Origin: Lamellibrachia satsuma
Lineage: Eukaryota > Annelida > Polychaeta > Sabellida > Siboglinidae
DNA: 64,000 nucleotides
Assembly (NCBI GenBank): GCA_033239005.1
Contig: BSQZ01000037.1
Location: 3,857,001 to 3,921,000 of the forward strand
Direction: 5' to 3'
Shown here: piece after piece, positions 53,301 through 57,960 of the stretch
Position numbering within the stretch: position 1 is the stretch's first letter
How the letters are laid out: each line of letters opens with the position of its first letter
Notes under the pieces: model-generated
What the model saw: the letters and a program-made list of their open reading frames with translations, nothing else
The model's database searches: none
What the model was told of the DNA's origin: nothing
Made by a program: the position numbers and the translations under genes

Positions 53301-54485
53301 TGCAGTAAACATCTAAAATGTCAACATCCTTTAAAGGTTTAATTGAACTGACACATGCTATCTGACATGCTGGGTGTTCTTAAGAGTCACTTGAAACACA
53401 TCGTTTGAGACTGGCATTTAATCAGACAACACAGTGCGTTGTGACTTTTTAAAATAATTTATGCTGCAAATTTCATCAATGCATTTGCACATTTTAGGAT
53501 TACAAATGCGTGTAAACCTTTTGCATATGTGGTGGCTTTTTTGTAGAGTTTATACCACTTAAGTCGTAAATCTTCTTTTATCTGTGCATTTAAACATGTT
53601 AGGATTTGTGGCAGTATGAAAAATCGTAATGACTTTTGATCCTTAACAGACCCGTGAAAACAACTGTGTGATGCAAAAGCAGGTTTAATTCATTACATAG
53701 AATCACAAAATAAATAGAATGGATATAAAGACTGTCCAGTAACAAACTAAAATATATGCAACATTTCTGCTAGAAACTTCAAGGATTGTCAGATAATTGT
53801 TAGAATAACAAAAAACAAGAAAATGAAGATATGGCATGCCCTGAAGATGAAGAATATAGGCAGAACAGTATGATGCGTCACTGCTTACCACACTTATGGT
53901 AACTTATTAAATGATAATGAGGAAATTAATTATGCTCAAGATGATTAGATCTGCTGTCAGACCCTGGATGGTGCATCATTACCGTAACGTTGTCACAATT
54001 GCAAAAGTTTTATCAATACTTGCTGTCAGGGATATTTTAAGTACAAATTAACCATTTCGTGGAAGATAAATCCTTTTCCAAAGTTTAAAACTAGTTTAAC
54101 ATAATACTTTCTTTCCATCTTCAAAATATTTGAAAGCTGTGATGTTGAGGTATATATAATCATTACAACATGTGTTGCATTAATTTTATTCCATTCCAGC
54201 AACAATCATACTCTTTCATAACTATGGTTTCTTCTTTCATATTGATGACAACGGTTGCCTCCTTTCTATATTCTCTATCAGTTGGTGGTCTTAACATATC
54301 CCTAAGCAAACACATGATTCTAAGGCTTGAAATAGATGGTTCTATTTATGTAAATATTTTAAAAACACTGTAGTTCGGACACACTCACCTGTGAAGACAC
54401 TGGGTATCTTGGACATGAAACTCTTGACCGTGCGAACTGGAACACCCGTTTGGTCATCCTGCATCTGTTCAATGATAGACTCCAT
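13103..54485 (-). CDS. RGS7: R7-family regulator of G-protein signalling (RGS7/RGS6-like), 15 exons
   Basis: A GTPase-activating protein for Gi/o alpha subunits, normally complexed with Gbeta5 and an R7BP-type membrane anchor in neurons. Fifteen GT-AG exons join in frame (listed separately) to 462 codons from the first Met. By residue: DEP about 1-85, DHEX about 86-200, linker 203-243, GGL 244-300 with DPSNPW at 283-288 (Gbeta5 contact), RGS box about 313-430 with SSEN at 339-342 and LMKSDSY at 413-419. Human RGS7 is of similar length. The first Met matches an internal Met of vertebrate RGS7, so a short upstream exon is probably missing. DEP and DHEX are RGS6/7-like, while the RGS box also shows RGS9/11-like residues. 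The assembly is my own and strongly supported by phase agreement at every junction; subfamily placement is less certain. Confidence 0.93.
13178..13886 (-). other. Last RGS7-like intron
   Basis: A 709-bp intron with nothing recognisable beyond its splice sites. Confidence 0.7.
13887..13979 (-). CDS. RGS7: RGS7-like exon n, RGS box end
   Basis: 93 nt, 31 codons, phase 0 at both ends: acceptor ttgcag, donor gtactg. Encodes [20 protein letters not shown] and [11 protein letters not shown], the last RGS helices. It is 9.5 kb from exon m because of repeats and a Gypsy insertion. Confidence 0.95.
14143..14440 (-). mobile_element. LINE 3' end (family A), 5'-truncated
   Basis: The minus-strand frame ending at 14247 reads [17 protein letters not shown] then [13 protein letters not shown], the usual C-terminal tail of Jockey/CR1-like LINE polyproteins. 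A 3' UTR and a tail of two ttgttaaat units follow. Two more copies of this end are at 25129-25300 and 48721-48880. Confidence 0.8.
14437..14520 (+). mobile_element. LINE family A fragment, inverted copy
   Basis: The plus-strand frame [20 protein letters not shown] repeats the tail encoded on the minus strand just to the left, so two pieces of the same LINE end lie head to head. Arms near 14285-14320 and 14457-14490 are reverse complements. Confidence 0.7.
14516..15460. repeat. Inverted pair of a gatatcttccc-rich repeat
   Basis: The C-rich motif at 14518-14612 (with ccaccctggatatct) occurs in reverse complement at 15397-15455. A third, single copy is at 63742-63812. The interior holds a diverged tandem repeat of about 62 bp at 15101-15250. 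This may be a non-autonomous element, but its exact ends were not found. Confidence 0.5.
15461..16129. other. AT-rich intronic spacer
   Basis: AT-rich, with several attaattaatta runs between about 15765 and 15945 and a repeated phrase built on agtccataa. No coding sequence. Confidence 0.5.
16130..16618. repeat. 71-bp CTG-rich minisatellite, left part
   Basis: About seven diverged units with the phrases gttacagagacaccattt, gtcctcattctg and ggctgctgtggtgctgt. The array is cut at 16618 by the Gypsy element and resumes at 22140. The last five bases before the element, ctgtt at 16614-16618, are repeated right after it. Confidence 0.92.
16619..16736 (+). repeat. 5' LTR of the Gypsy element
   Basis: 118 bp, starting tagtcc and ending atcta, so the termini are TA...TA rather than TG...CA. 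It contains aataaa (16713-16718), a plausible R/U5 poly(A) signal. The usual TGG-type primer binding site is not obvious just downstream. Confidence 0.88.
16870..19082 (+). pseudogene. Gypsy gag-protease-RT, 5' part, broken
   Basis: The first frame (16870-17070) has a Cys motif ([10 protein letters not shown]). A one-base-type shift near 17050 moves Gag to a second frame, which runs to a stop at 19080. That frame holds Gag ([21 protein letters not shown]), a degenerate zinc-knuckle region, the protease motif ADTGCQS at about 18054-18074, and RT blocks ([27 protein letters not shown]). Near 19030 the frame shifts again before the stop. No intact protein can be made. Confidence 0.88.
19072..21217 (+). 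pseudogene. Gypsy pol, RT active site to integrase
   Basis: The frame begins at the RT catalytic box CIDDT (19075-19089), next to what looks like a small deletion relative to the family. Numbered from Met at 19243: RNase H has TTDWSKEG (D95) and [11 protein letters not shown]; integrase has an HHCC finger (H360, H363, C393, C396) and D424, D476 and E512, a D-35-E spacing. The frame is lost near 21185, and a third frame continues through [18 protein letters not shown]. Catalytic residues survive, but the polyprotein is interrupted. Confidence 0.9.
21369..21650 (+). pseudogene. Gypsy Pol C-terminal tail
   Basis: A Pro-rich 93-codon frame ending [16 protein letters not shown], typical of the tail after integrase in Gypsy polyproteins. 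It is separated from the integrase frame by shifts. The stretch 21651-22006 to the polypurine tract is non-coding. Confidence 0.65.
22022..22139 (+). repeat. 3' LTR of the Gypsy element
   Basis: 118 bp, matching the 5' LTR except for single-base differences in the gtcc(g/a)atatt, acac(c/t)gctt and ttctt(c/g)aac phrases. Preceded by the purine tract aagggaggaaggg at 22007-22019. Confidence 0.88.
22140..23337. repeat. 71-bp CTG-rich minisatellite, right part
   Basis: About 17 units of the array interrupted by the Gypsy element, with the phrases gtaacagggacaccatttgt and ggctgctgtggtgctg. Short minus-strand open frames inside are repeat artefacts. The array ends about 125 bp from RGS7-like exon m. 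Confidence 0.93.
23462..23576 (-). CDS. RGS7: RGS7-like exon m, RGS box
   Basis: 115 nt: acceptor ttgcag, donor gtaagt. Encodes [26 protein letters not shown] and CFDVAV, the RGS helix 5-6 region. Divergence is greatest here, with Cys residues in place of the usual polar ones, but phase and motif order fit. A minisatellite starts about 125 bp downstream. Confidence 0.9.
23577..24667 (-). other. RGS7-like intron between exons m and l
   Basis: No coding sequence recognised. About 30 bp from exon m, a stretch from 23608 (aaggtaagatgatgttctta) resembles the end of the SINE family described below, but the match is short. Confidence 0.45.
24668..24742 (-). CDS. RGS7: RGS7-like exon l, RGS box
   Basis: 75 nt: acceptor ctgcag, donor gtaaga. 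Encodes [20 protein letters not shown] and HEIY. The first base completes the split Lys codon, and the last two begin an Asp codon. Confidence 0.93.
25129..25300 (-). mobile_element. LINE family A 3' end, short copy
   Basis: Shares gatggcaagtggac, agccattggcttatcgagag and the tttttaaacat phrase with the copies at 14143 and 48721, in the same orientation. Only the 3' UTR and the last codons remain. Confidence 0.75.
25777..25902 (-). CDS. RGS7: RGS7-like exon k, RGS box start
   Basis: 126 nt: acceptor gttgcag, donor gtaggt. Encodes [34 protein letters not shown]. The SSEN Asn contacts the G-alpha switch regions in known RGS structures. A SINE begins only about 18 bp upstream of the acceptor. 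Confidence 0.95.
25920..26252 (-). mobile_element. tRNA-headed SINE, near full length
   Basis: On the minus strand it starts with a tRNA-like head (A-box-like tggctcaggggttaaaac, B-box-like gtttcgaatcc). It continues through a body shared with the copies at 32105, 49262 and 59095 (cagctgagtgaactg; caaagcgctttacac on the plus strand). It ends about 18 bp before the acceptor of exon k. Confidence 0.78.
26340..27060. repeat. GC-richer intronic patch with internal repeats
   Basis: Contains three ctgaccaat phrases (26420-26550) and a duplication of about 200-bp period: ggctggacacccag and cagtcacatgatcatgatca occur near 26733-26815 and 26938-27005. A regulatory role or an old element are both possible; neither can be shown here. 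Confidence 0.5.
27231..27344 (-). CDS. RGS7: RGS7-like exon j, GGL end
   Basis: 114 nt: acceptor tttcag, donor gtaagt. Encodes [28 protein letters not shown] and EVESS. The NPW motif is the conserved Gbeta5-binding element of R7 GGL domains. Confidence 0.95.
27693..27794. repeat. 51-bp tandem duplication with CRE-like palindromes
   Basis: Two near-identical 51-bp units, each with tgacgtcgtcctaccaagac followed by gtca, so a TGACGT half-site faces its complement about 10 bp away. It lies in the intron between exons j and i. The CRE reading is an inference. Confidence 0.6.
28151..28212 (-). CDS. RGS7: RGS7-like exon i, GGL helix 1
   Basis: 62 nt: acceptor gtcttag, donor gtgagt. Encodes [20 protein letters not shown], the first helix of a G-gamma-like domain. 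It ends with two bases of a Ser codon. Confidence 0.92.
28491..28575. repeat. 42-bp direct duplication
   Basis: gtttctgttttactttctct followed by gctaccattcccatcccataag occurs twice in tandem in the intron between exons i and h. The minus-strand reading repeats [14 protein letters not shown], an artefact. Confidence 0.85.
28638..28760 (-). CDS. RGS7: RGS7-like exon h, linker, with two possible donors
   Basis: Acceptor gtttcag at 28761-28767. Two good donors are both phase 0: gtaagt below 28638 gives 41 codons, and gtgagt below 28674 gives 29 codons. The encoded linker ([14 protein letters not shown] ... [11 protein letters not shown]) is Ser/Pro-rich and poorly conserved, as expected between DHEX and GGL. 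Its family cannot be verified, so the exon is supported by phase, splice sites and position. Confidence 0.8.
28810..29335 (-). mobile_element. LINE 3' end (family D), 5'-truncated
   Basis: The minus-strand frame 29072-29335 reads [31 protein letters not shown] and FKKTLKTF, the conserved C-terminus of many LINE polyproteins. A 3' UTR of about 260 bp follows. It lies in the intron between exons h and g. Confidence 0.75.
29887..29961 (-). CDS. RGS7: RGS7-like exon g
   Basis: 75 nt, 25 codons, phase 0 at both ends: acceptor gaacag, donor gtaggt. Encodes [20 protein letters not shown] and FTVTK, matching the R7 segment just before the linker. Confidence 0.94.
29962..30645 (-). other. RGS7-like intron between exons g and f
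   Basis: A 684-bp AT-rich intron; nothing recognised beyond splice sites. Confidence 0.6.
30646..30727 (-). CDS. RGS7: RGS7-like exon f, DHEX
   Basis: 82 nt: acceptor ctacag, donor gtaagt. Encodes [20 protein letters not shown] and WDVHRPA. The first base completes the split Lys codon; phase 0 at its 3' end. Confidence 0.94.
30897..31084. mobile_element. pogo/Tigger-like MITE with TA target
   Basis: 188 bp between TA dinucleotides (30895-30896, 31085-31086). Imperfect terminal inverted repeats: left cagttgacctcactattaag, right end read in reverse cagttgaacctcgctttacg. The cagttgaacctcg end is characteristic of pogo/Tigger TIRs. No coding capacity. Confidence 0.75.
31085..31785 (-). other. 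Rest of RGS7-like intron between exons f and e
   Basis: Holds a short series of diverged ttttcccgc / ttttcctgcc phrases (31558-31640), possibly a decayed tandem repeat. No coding sequence. Confidence 0.45.
31786..31927 (-). CDS. RGS7: RGS7-like exon e, DHEX helices
   Basis: 142 nt: acceptor ttgcag, donor gtgagt. Encodes [20 protein letters not shown], then ARLQKMF and [13 protein letters not shown], almost identical to vertebrate RGS6/7 as remembered. This is the most diagnostic exon of the gene. Confidence 0.96.
32105..32705 (-). mobile_element. tRNA-headed SINE split by a nested insertion
   Basis: The SINE body (gtgctttacacttcaccc, then the caactcgacttct phrase) is broken at about 32240-32486 by another element. 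It resumes at ttcagccatgctgtaattac and runs to a degenerate tRNA-like head near 32640-32705. The insert ends in ggcactatacaaataacag and a run of tta units, a LINE/SINE-type 3' tail in plus orientation. Confidence 0.72.
32778..32829 (-). CDS. RGS7: RGS7-like exon d
   Basis: 52 nt: acceptor gttacag, donor gtacgt. Encodes [17 protein letters not shown], the R7-specific DEP-DHEX connector. It ends with one base of the Ala codon completed by exon e. Confidence 0.93.
33720..33826 (-). CDS. RGS7: RGS7-like exon c, DEP end
   Basis: 107 nt: acceptor tttgtag, donor gtaagt. Encodes [18 protein letters not shown], then HILTVKND and YYRFQ, the DEP beta-hairpin and C-terminal strand. Phase 0 at its 3' end. 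Confidence 0.95.
34082..34133. repeat. 17-bp tandem repeat, 3 copies
   Basis: Units of acccaaaaacatgttg and close variants, in the intron between exons c and b. Confidence 0.8.
34260..34597. repeat. 49-bp minisatellite, 7 copies
   Basis: Units start ccctcgccaccaaggtcttc and continue tgactacatcagtacccctg, with cagatcta or catatcta at the end. The last copy is diverged. Period 49 was checked at three junctions. Confidence 0.95.
34972..35022 (-). CDS. RGS7: RGS7-like exon b, DEP
   Basis: 51 nt: acceptor ttccag, donor gtaagt. Encodes [16 protein letters not shown], the DEP core helix, after the split Gly codon. It lies 19.4 kb from exon a. Confidence 0.92.
35023..36137 (-). other. Start of the 19-kb RGS7-like intron
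   Basis: AT-rich. Includes a small gtgaaaaaag-type simple repeat at 35255-35312. No coding sequence recognised. Confidence 0.5.
36138..36690. repeat. Pyrimidine-rich 33-41-bp minisatellite
   Basis: About 15 units of tctcccaatcccattctcat then ccccttggtacacaccc, with variable tctc padding. The strand bias keeps several frames open, giving long spurious peptides on both strands. Confidence 0.95.
36691..38470. other. Intron, no recognised gene
   Basis: Nothing coding recognised. The phrase gcaagaaataaactattatt at 37299-37318 looks like the 3' end of an old plus-strand LINE or SINE. The words taccctatgaaccctatg near 37100 are a minor simple repeat. Confidence 0.45.
38474..38780. repeat. TA microsatellites and flanking ATAC simple sequence
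   Basis: Two long TA tracts (about 38476-38531 and 38671-38705), then mixed tatatg/tatac sequence. Further tgca and catacata runs reach 38905. Predicted Tyr-Ile peptides here are artefacts. Confidence 0.95.
39160..39412. repeat. 21-bp minisatellite, about 12 copies
   Basis: Unit ggtttaggcctctcttatga plus t, with variants carrying ctctggagg. Period 21 keeps one plus frame open and gives a Gly-Leu-Ser-Tyr-Asp heptad repeat. There is no sign that it is translated. Confidence 0.9.
39549..40275. mobile_element. TTAA-flanked TIR element (MITE), 727 bp
   Basis: TTAA at 39545-39548 and 40276-40279. TIRs ggtagctggggcagct (39549-39564) and agctgccccaactacc (40260-40275) pair with one mismatch. TTAA targets point to the piggyBac group. 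No transposase frame. Confidence 0.82.
40657..40766. repeat. Dispersed repeat, copy 1
   Basis: Shares cctaaccaaatttatcc, tgacagtgaaaatttcatg and gatattgcattatata with 50310-50412 in opposite orientation. Both copies end in a TA-rich stretch. Family unknown, probably a non-autonomous transposon piece. Confidence 0.7.
40767..42384. other. Intron, no recognised gene
   Basis: AT-rich sequence; a tgcatgcatg-rich stretch at 40948-41000 is a simple repeat. No coding sequence recognised. Confidence 0.45.
42385..43452. repeat. Long imperfect inverted repeat (fold-back), about 350-bp arms
   Basis: The left arm, about 42385-42760, and right arm, about 43075-43452, are reverse complements over their length. 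Shared words include gtgggggaaa, ggctcccatcttatttgat, gctaaatatgtcaggaga, gatttcttactttt and agtcactttcatgaaaat. The spacer is about 310 bp. No transposase and no clear target duplication were found. Confidence 0.85.
43450..43572. repeat. 41-bp tandem repeat, 3 copies, palindromic
   Basis: Units start accatggtccaatggtcccc and end cattacagggg; each carries the palindrome ggaccatggtcc or a close variant. It directly follows the fold-back. Confidence 0.9.
44055..44186. repeat. TA microsatellite
   Basis: Two pure TA tracts broken by tgtgta and cttataaatatctt. Confidence 0.97.
44188..45013. repeat. Direct duplication in A-B-A-X-B order
   Basis: A (about 51 bp, aaccatcatttgaatt...) is at 44188-44238 and 44464-44514. 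B (228 bp, from cacctttgctgatattttgt to gcataaaa) is at 44238-44465 and 44786-45013, offset exactly 548 bp with only a few differences. X is 44515-44785. The near-identity implies a recent event. Confidence 0.92.
45055..45168. repeat. Fold-back around a TA tract
   Basis: tttccaatagcagaatcaac at about 45062-45081 and its reverse complement gttgattctgctattggaaa at about 45144-45163 flank a TA microsatellite. The right arm is the end of the LINE family B fragment; the left arm is an inverted copy. Confidence 0.85.
45138..45407 (-). mobile_element. LINE family B fragment
   Basis: Closely parallels 6700-6990 ([28 protein letters not shown] on the minus strand). It directly abuts the PHD-type LINE at 45408 and has apparently replaced that element's 3' end. 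Confidence 0.75.
45408..46665 (-). pseudogene. LINE reverse transcriptase, broken
   Basis: RT blocks in order on the minus strand: [44 protein letters not shown] (first catalytic Asp), [12 protein letters not shown] and [10 protein letters not shown] (FADD catalytic pair), then the thumb and tail ([25 protein letters not shown]). The catalytic Asp residues are intact, but the frame is interrupted between 45842 and 45858 and the tail is cut at 45408. Confidence 0.88.
46733..47628 (-). pseudogene. LINE endonuclease C-terminus and linker, broken
   Basis: 47176-47628 encodes [22 protein letters not shown] and MSNHESVTF, the GDFN and SNHE-type motifs of APE-like endonucleases. 46733-47149 encodes a basic linker ([26 protein letters not shown]) seen between endonuclease and RT in this class. 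A break separates the two frames near 47160. Confidence 0.85.
47621..48778 (-). pseudogene. LINE ORF: 2A-like motif, PHD finger, endonuclease start
   Basis: The open frame from 48778 has 385 codons, but its first 19 come from the neighbouring LINE A end, so the true start is later (Met at about 48622 or 48520). [10 protein letters not shown] sits at residues 158-167 of this frame (48278-48307). The PHD finger has C173, C175, C191, C194, H199, C202, C222 and C225, a C4HC3 set. Endonuclease-like [12 protein letters not shown] and HGGGILIAF follow. The frame ends where the endonuclease shifts frame. Confidence 0.82.
48721..48880 (-). mobile_element. LINE family A 3' end, third copy
   Basis: Same 3' UTR as 14143-14300 (gatggcaagtggacaaggaa, agccattggcttatcgagag). 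It abuts the 5' end of the PHD LINE at 48720, suggesting one inserted at the tip of the other. Confidence 0.75.
49070..50145 (-). mobile_element. LINE family B reverse transcriptase, split by a SINE
   Basis: On the minus strand from 50145: [20 protein letters not shown] (RT block A), [18 protein letters not shown] and FYADDSKLF (catalytic), then the SINE at 49262-49606, then [20 protein letters not shown] and [20 protein letters not shown] down to about 49090. Frame shifts are present, for example near 49880. The tail matches the copy at 6395-7130. Confidence 0.82.
49262..49606 (+). mobile_element. tRNA-Lys-like SINE inserted in a LINE
   Basis: The head gtggggaacgatagcatacc has an A-box-like tagcataccggttagaatgc, a gactcttaatc anticodon arm (CTT, Lys-like) and a B-box-like ggtttcaaatccc. 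The body matches the minus copies at 25920 and 59095 (actcagctgtataaatgaat; gtaaagcgctttgagcagtc). A functional tRNA is excluded by the broken T-arm and acceptor pairing. Confidence 0.82.
50148..50308. repeat. TA microsatellites
   Basis: TA tracts at about 50150-50219 and 50269-50308 separated by 50 bp. A shorter tract lies at 50476-50501. Confidence 0.97.
50310..50412. repeat. Dispersed repeat, copy 2 (inverted)
   Basis: Reverse-complement counterpart of 40657-40766, sharing catgaaattttcactgtca and ggataaatttggttaggg. Confidence 0.7.
50502..51675. other. Intron, no recognised gene
   Basis: Contains a short duplication (agccattgtgtaggtcgcc twice near 50621-50664). No coding sequence recognised. 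Confidence 0.45.
51676..52660 (-). mobile_element. RTE-like LINE 3' fragment
   Basis: Minus strand: [34 protein letters not shown] (catalytic YADD), [44 protein letters not shown] and KRAGRKQRG are hallmarks of the RTE/craniate-BovB class. The tail ends in a tgatgatgac repeat (plus-strand gtcatcatcat at 51678-51688), as in RTE 3' ends. Frame shifts near 52320 and 51760; 5'-truncated near 52660. Confidence 0.88.
52661..54388. other. Intron next to RGS7-like exon a
   Basis: A GC-richer patch at 52790-53240 has no recognised coding function. The rest is AT-rich with nothing recognised. Confidence 0.45.
54389..54485 (-). CDS. RGS7: RGS7-like exon a, DEP domain start
   Basis: 97 nt: acceptor tttatag, donor gtgagt. 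Encodes [25 protein letters not shown] and PSVFT, the first helices of an R7 DEP domain. It ends with one base of a Gly codon. The exon opens on ATG, but in relatives this Met follows an upstream exon ending YRK; no such exon was found up to 64000. Confidence 0.92.
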
Positions 54486-54561
54486 CTATAAACAAGACAA
54501 TCACCAAAATACAAATAACTACTTCAACATTGTCTTAACACAAAATGGAACAAAATCTGCA

Positions 54562-54773
54562 ATATATTTGTTATATGTACCTTGTAGTTATATGTACCTT
54601 GTAGTTATATGTACCTTGTAGTTATATGTACCTTGTAGTTTAGTTATATGTACCTTGTAGTTATATGTACCTTGTAGTTATATGTACCTTGTAGTTTAGT
54701 TATATGTACCTTGTAGTTATATGTACCTTGTAGTTATATGTACCTTGTAGTTATATGTACCTTGTAGTTATTC
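54562..54773. repeat. 17-bp minisatellite, about 12 copies
   Basis: Unit agttatatgtaccttgt, with occasional extra agtt. It lies about 76 bp upstream of the acceptor of exon a on the gene strand. Confidence 0.95.
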
Positions 54774-55272
54774 TTCTAGTACTTCGCAGTTGCATATAAT
54801 TATATTGCTTTTTACTCTGTACTTGAGAATGAGTTGGGATTTGTGTAAAAATTAAACTGTGTTTTAAAGCAGAATTTTACTACTTAACAAAATTAAGCTA
54901 ATACATTATTAAGCAGTGGAACTACCGGGAGAAGTAATCACAATATATTGCATAAAGTAAAATTTCTCCAACAAAGTACAGTAGCAAAATGTTCAACATA
55001 TACAGTGACATGTACGGGTGAAAAAGTGTAATATAAAAGTTGATATGCGCATACAGTGCTGTGCATATAATATTAAATAAAAAATATTCCTGTTATTATA
55101 ATAACAACATCATTTTGCAATCACAAACAGAATCTGATGTACACAATTACTCATCCACAGTTAAGGGCCATCCATATAGGATGTCACTCTATTTTTGGAC
55201 TACGTTCATTTTGACAAAAAAAAACCTGGTTTGTAGTTGAAATGCTTTTGAAATGTACCAAAAATGGCTTAA

Positions 55273-56323
55273 CCATTTCAGTATGACAGGCCGGTATTCC
55301 AGCCTCATGGTGTGTGACACTAAAGTACGACAGGCCGGAACACCGGCATTGGCTACGTTCACCATTTAAATCGCTTTTAGTCATAATTATCCACTAAGTG
55401 GAGCTACTTGTTATATATGGTTGTCATGGCGAATGAATTAGCTATTCGGTAGTGGCAATAGTTTATTATCGCTCAATATAATTTTATGAAGATTTTCGCA
55501 TTTTTTAATGATGGATTATCAAAATCTAATATGGCCGCAATGGCAGACGGAATTACTTCAACTGACGATTTACCGCCGTATGTTTTGGATGGATTATTTG
55601 ATAGTTTTAGTAACGAATCTTTGTCGGATGTTGACGATCGAAACAACAATGATGTTGGCGAACTTAGCAACCGAGCCGGAGGCAAAACAGATATTGACAG
55701 CGGGAGTATTTTCAATGACTACTCGGACATCAGTGATGATGAATGTGACGGTGTAAACGCTGAGGATGAGCTGCGCACTGAACTATCAATGCTGGATGAT
55801 GTGTAGTTTCATTTTTGTTAGAAGAAAAAGGTGTCTGTGAATCCATCAACATGCAAAGTTTGATTGGAATCGGTCCAGTAGCGATGAATGTGTTAGCAAA
55901 TATACAAATGAACACTTCTGTCATATATGTTTAAAATACAGATAAATAACTTGTTTTTCACTTTCTCATACTCCAAAAAACTTACTTTATACTGTATTTT
56001 ATATCATAGTACACTCCTGTAACATGATCAACATGAGTAATTTACATTAAATATGGGCATACAACTGCGTTCAGCAACTGCAAAAACGTTGAAATCGTGG
56101 TGGACATCTTGGACTGATGGTTACCATGACGATGAAATGTAAAATGATATGGCTCATTTTACTCGCTGATTATCATACTTTCAGAATATATATATCGTAT
56201 TCATAAAATGCATTTTTGTTGCTGAAATCTTGACTTGAAGTGATGCAGTTGATTTTCTTGCATATTCACTGGGAATGCAGTATTCAGTGGTCACAGCAGA
56301 TCAGGGCTGTAGTACTGAAATGG
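55273..56323. mobile_element. piggyBac-like element, 1,051 bp
   Basis: TTAA at 55269-55272 and 56324-56327. TIRs: left ccatttcagtatgacaggcc, right end in reverse ccatttcagtactacagccc (16 of 20 match). A subterminal repeat (acgacaggccgg) lies near 55328. It holds an acidic plus-strand frame at 55486-55806. Too short for a full transposase, so a deletion derivative. Confidence 0.83.
55486..55806 (+). pseudogene. Acidic 106-codon ORF in a piggyBac-like element
   Basis: Met-start frame rich in Asp, Ser and Glu (DDLPPYVLDGLFDSF, YSDISDDECDG). piggyBac transposases often begin with an acidic, low-complexity region of this kind, so it is probably the N-terminal remnant; the catalytic domain is absent. 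A host gene is unlikely given the flanking TIRs. Confidence 0.5.
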
Positions 56324-56327
56324 TTAA

Positions 56328-57952
56328 CAATTAGAGCTATCTGTCGGATATTTACAGCTAGACAAGCCAACATTTAAAAAATCGTAACACTGGCCCAGAG
56401 ATCCCCCCACCACCATGTAACACTTCGTCATGCTTGCCTATAGACCCCCCCGCCTCCCTAAGCATGACGTACTATATGGACAACCCCTAATATGCACATA
56501 ATCTGCATGCTCTCATGCACTGTAACAAGACTGTAAACCAATGTGAACTCTCTCAGAAAATGTGTGGGTATTTTCATTTGTATGGGTGCAGATTTAATTG
56601 GTATATTTACTGTAAGTCCCAAGTAACACCCTCCATTAAACCGCAGTAGGTGCACTTTTTTTTTTAAATACCACAACCGGTAATTAAATCAGTACACTGA
56701 ACAACATGTTGATGTATCAGTTTATTTGTACGTAAAGCACTGGATTGAACCAGAGGATGGCAGATTATTTTACTGTGCACTGAACTTGAATTTGTTGTAC
56801 TGTTTTATTTATGTGGATGTGGGTTTTGTGGGCGTTGTGGTGGCCAATAAACTAGGAGGCGCCACCTGTATGGGCTGCCAAGAGCGGTACGCAGCTGTTG
56901 CCAAGTACACATGTAGTTCGCTCCGTTCTAATGTAAAACTACTCGTGACATGGATACCTAAGTGATACCACAATGTCCCAATGCACAAAATAACATATAG
57001 TTAATAATGTATAGTTCTTGTAAAGCGCAATATCTGTAAAAAGCTGAAGGCACTTTAAATACATAATTAATTATTTAATTACAACATTATAAGTCACATG
57101 TAAAGTAAATGTCTGAAACTGAATTAAAATTTAATGTAAGATCCAAGAAAATATATATCTATGTAAACAATTAATAAAACAATGTAGCACTAGGAAAGCA
57201 GATGAAAATATTTGAACTAGTAAAAGCCTAAAGCATTGATGTAATGATTAGAGCATTATTATAAAGGATGATAAGGATAAGACTACATATAAACTATAGT
57301 CAAGTCACACAAATTTCTATGTAATCTCTACAATGTATGTAAAACATCAAGACAATGGAAATATTTTATGACTTGATATACAAAAACATTATGCTGGAAG
57401 GCATATTTAGTGTTCATATCATAAGTTGTTATAAATGTATGTAGATTATCAGAATTTCCTTGTCATAATAAATGTTAATTACCAAGCCAGACTGCCATGC
57501 TGTTTCAAACCTGCCTTGTTACTGACGTTCACAACTTCAACTACTGGGTATTTCCACCGTCAATTCCCCACAAAGTCATAGCAAATATCTCAAAATCAAA
57601 GAACTTCCATAACGAAAATCTGTTAATCTGGCCACAAAAAAAAACAGCCCATGTGCTGCCACCTAGTGACTGCCACGTTTGTGTTCAAGAACTGCTCCTC
57701 TATTCCTATTTATGTACCTGGAGACGCTATACTCCTCCTCCTAACAGGCCCGCACACATCACTGGGTGCGATAAAAAGCTAAGATAGTGCCTAGCCCTAC
57801 TAGGAATTGCAGGAACTATCAGTGGAGACAAATGCGTTCCCTTTACCACTGTAGCGCTGCTGGGGTGGGCCCCAGTGGTATCATCCAACATTGTCTATCA
57901 GTGGTCACATTTCTGTTGGTACACTGCTGAATGTGGCAGATGTTTACTAGTG
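56328..57952. other. Upstream/intron 1 DNA, no recognised gene
   Basis: AT-rich. No exon with the expected RGS7 N-terminus and no other family recognised. Confidence 0.45.
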
Positions 57953-57960
57953 CTCACTGC

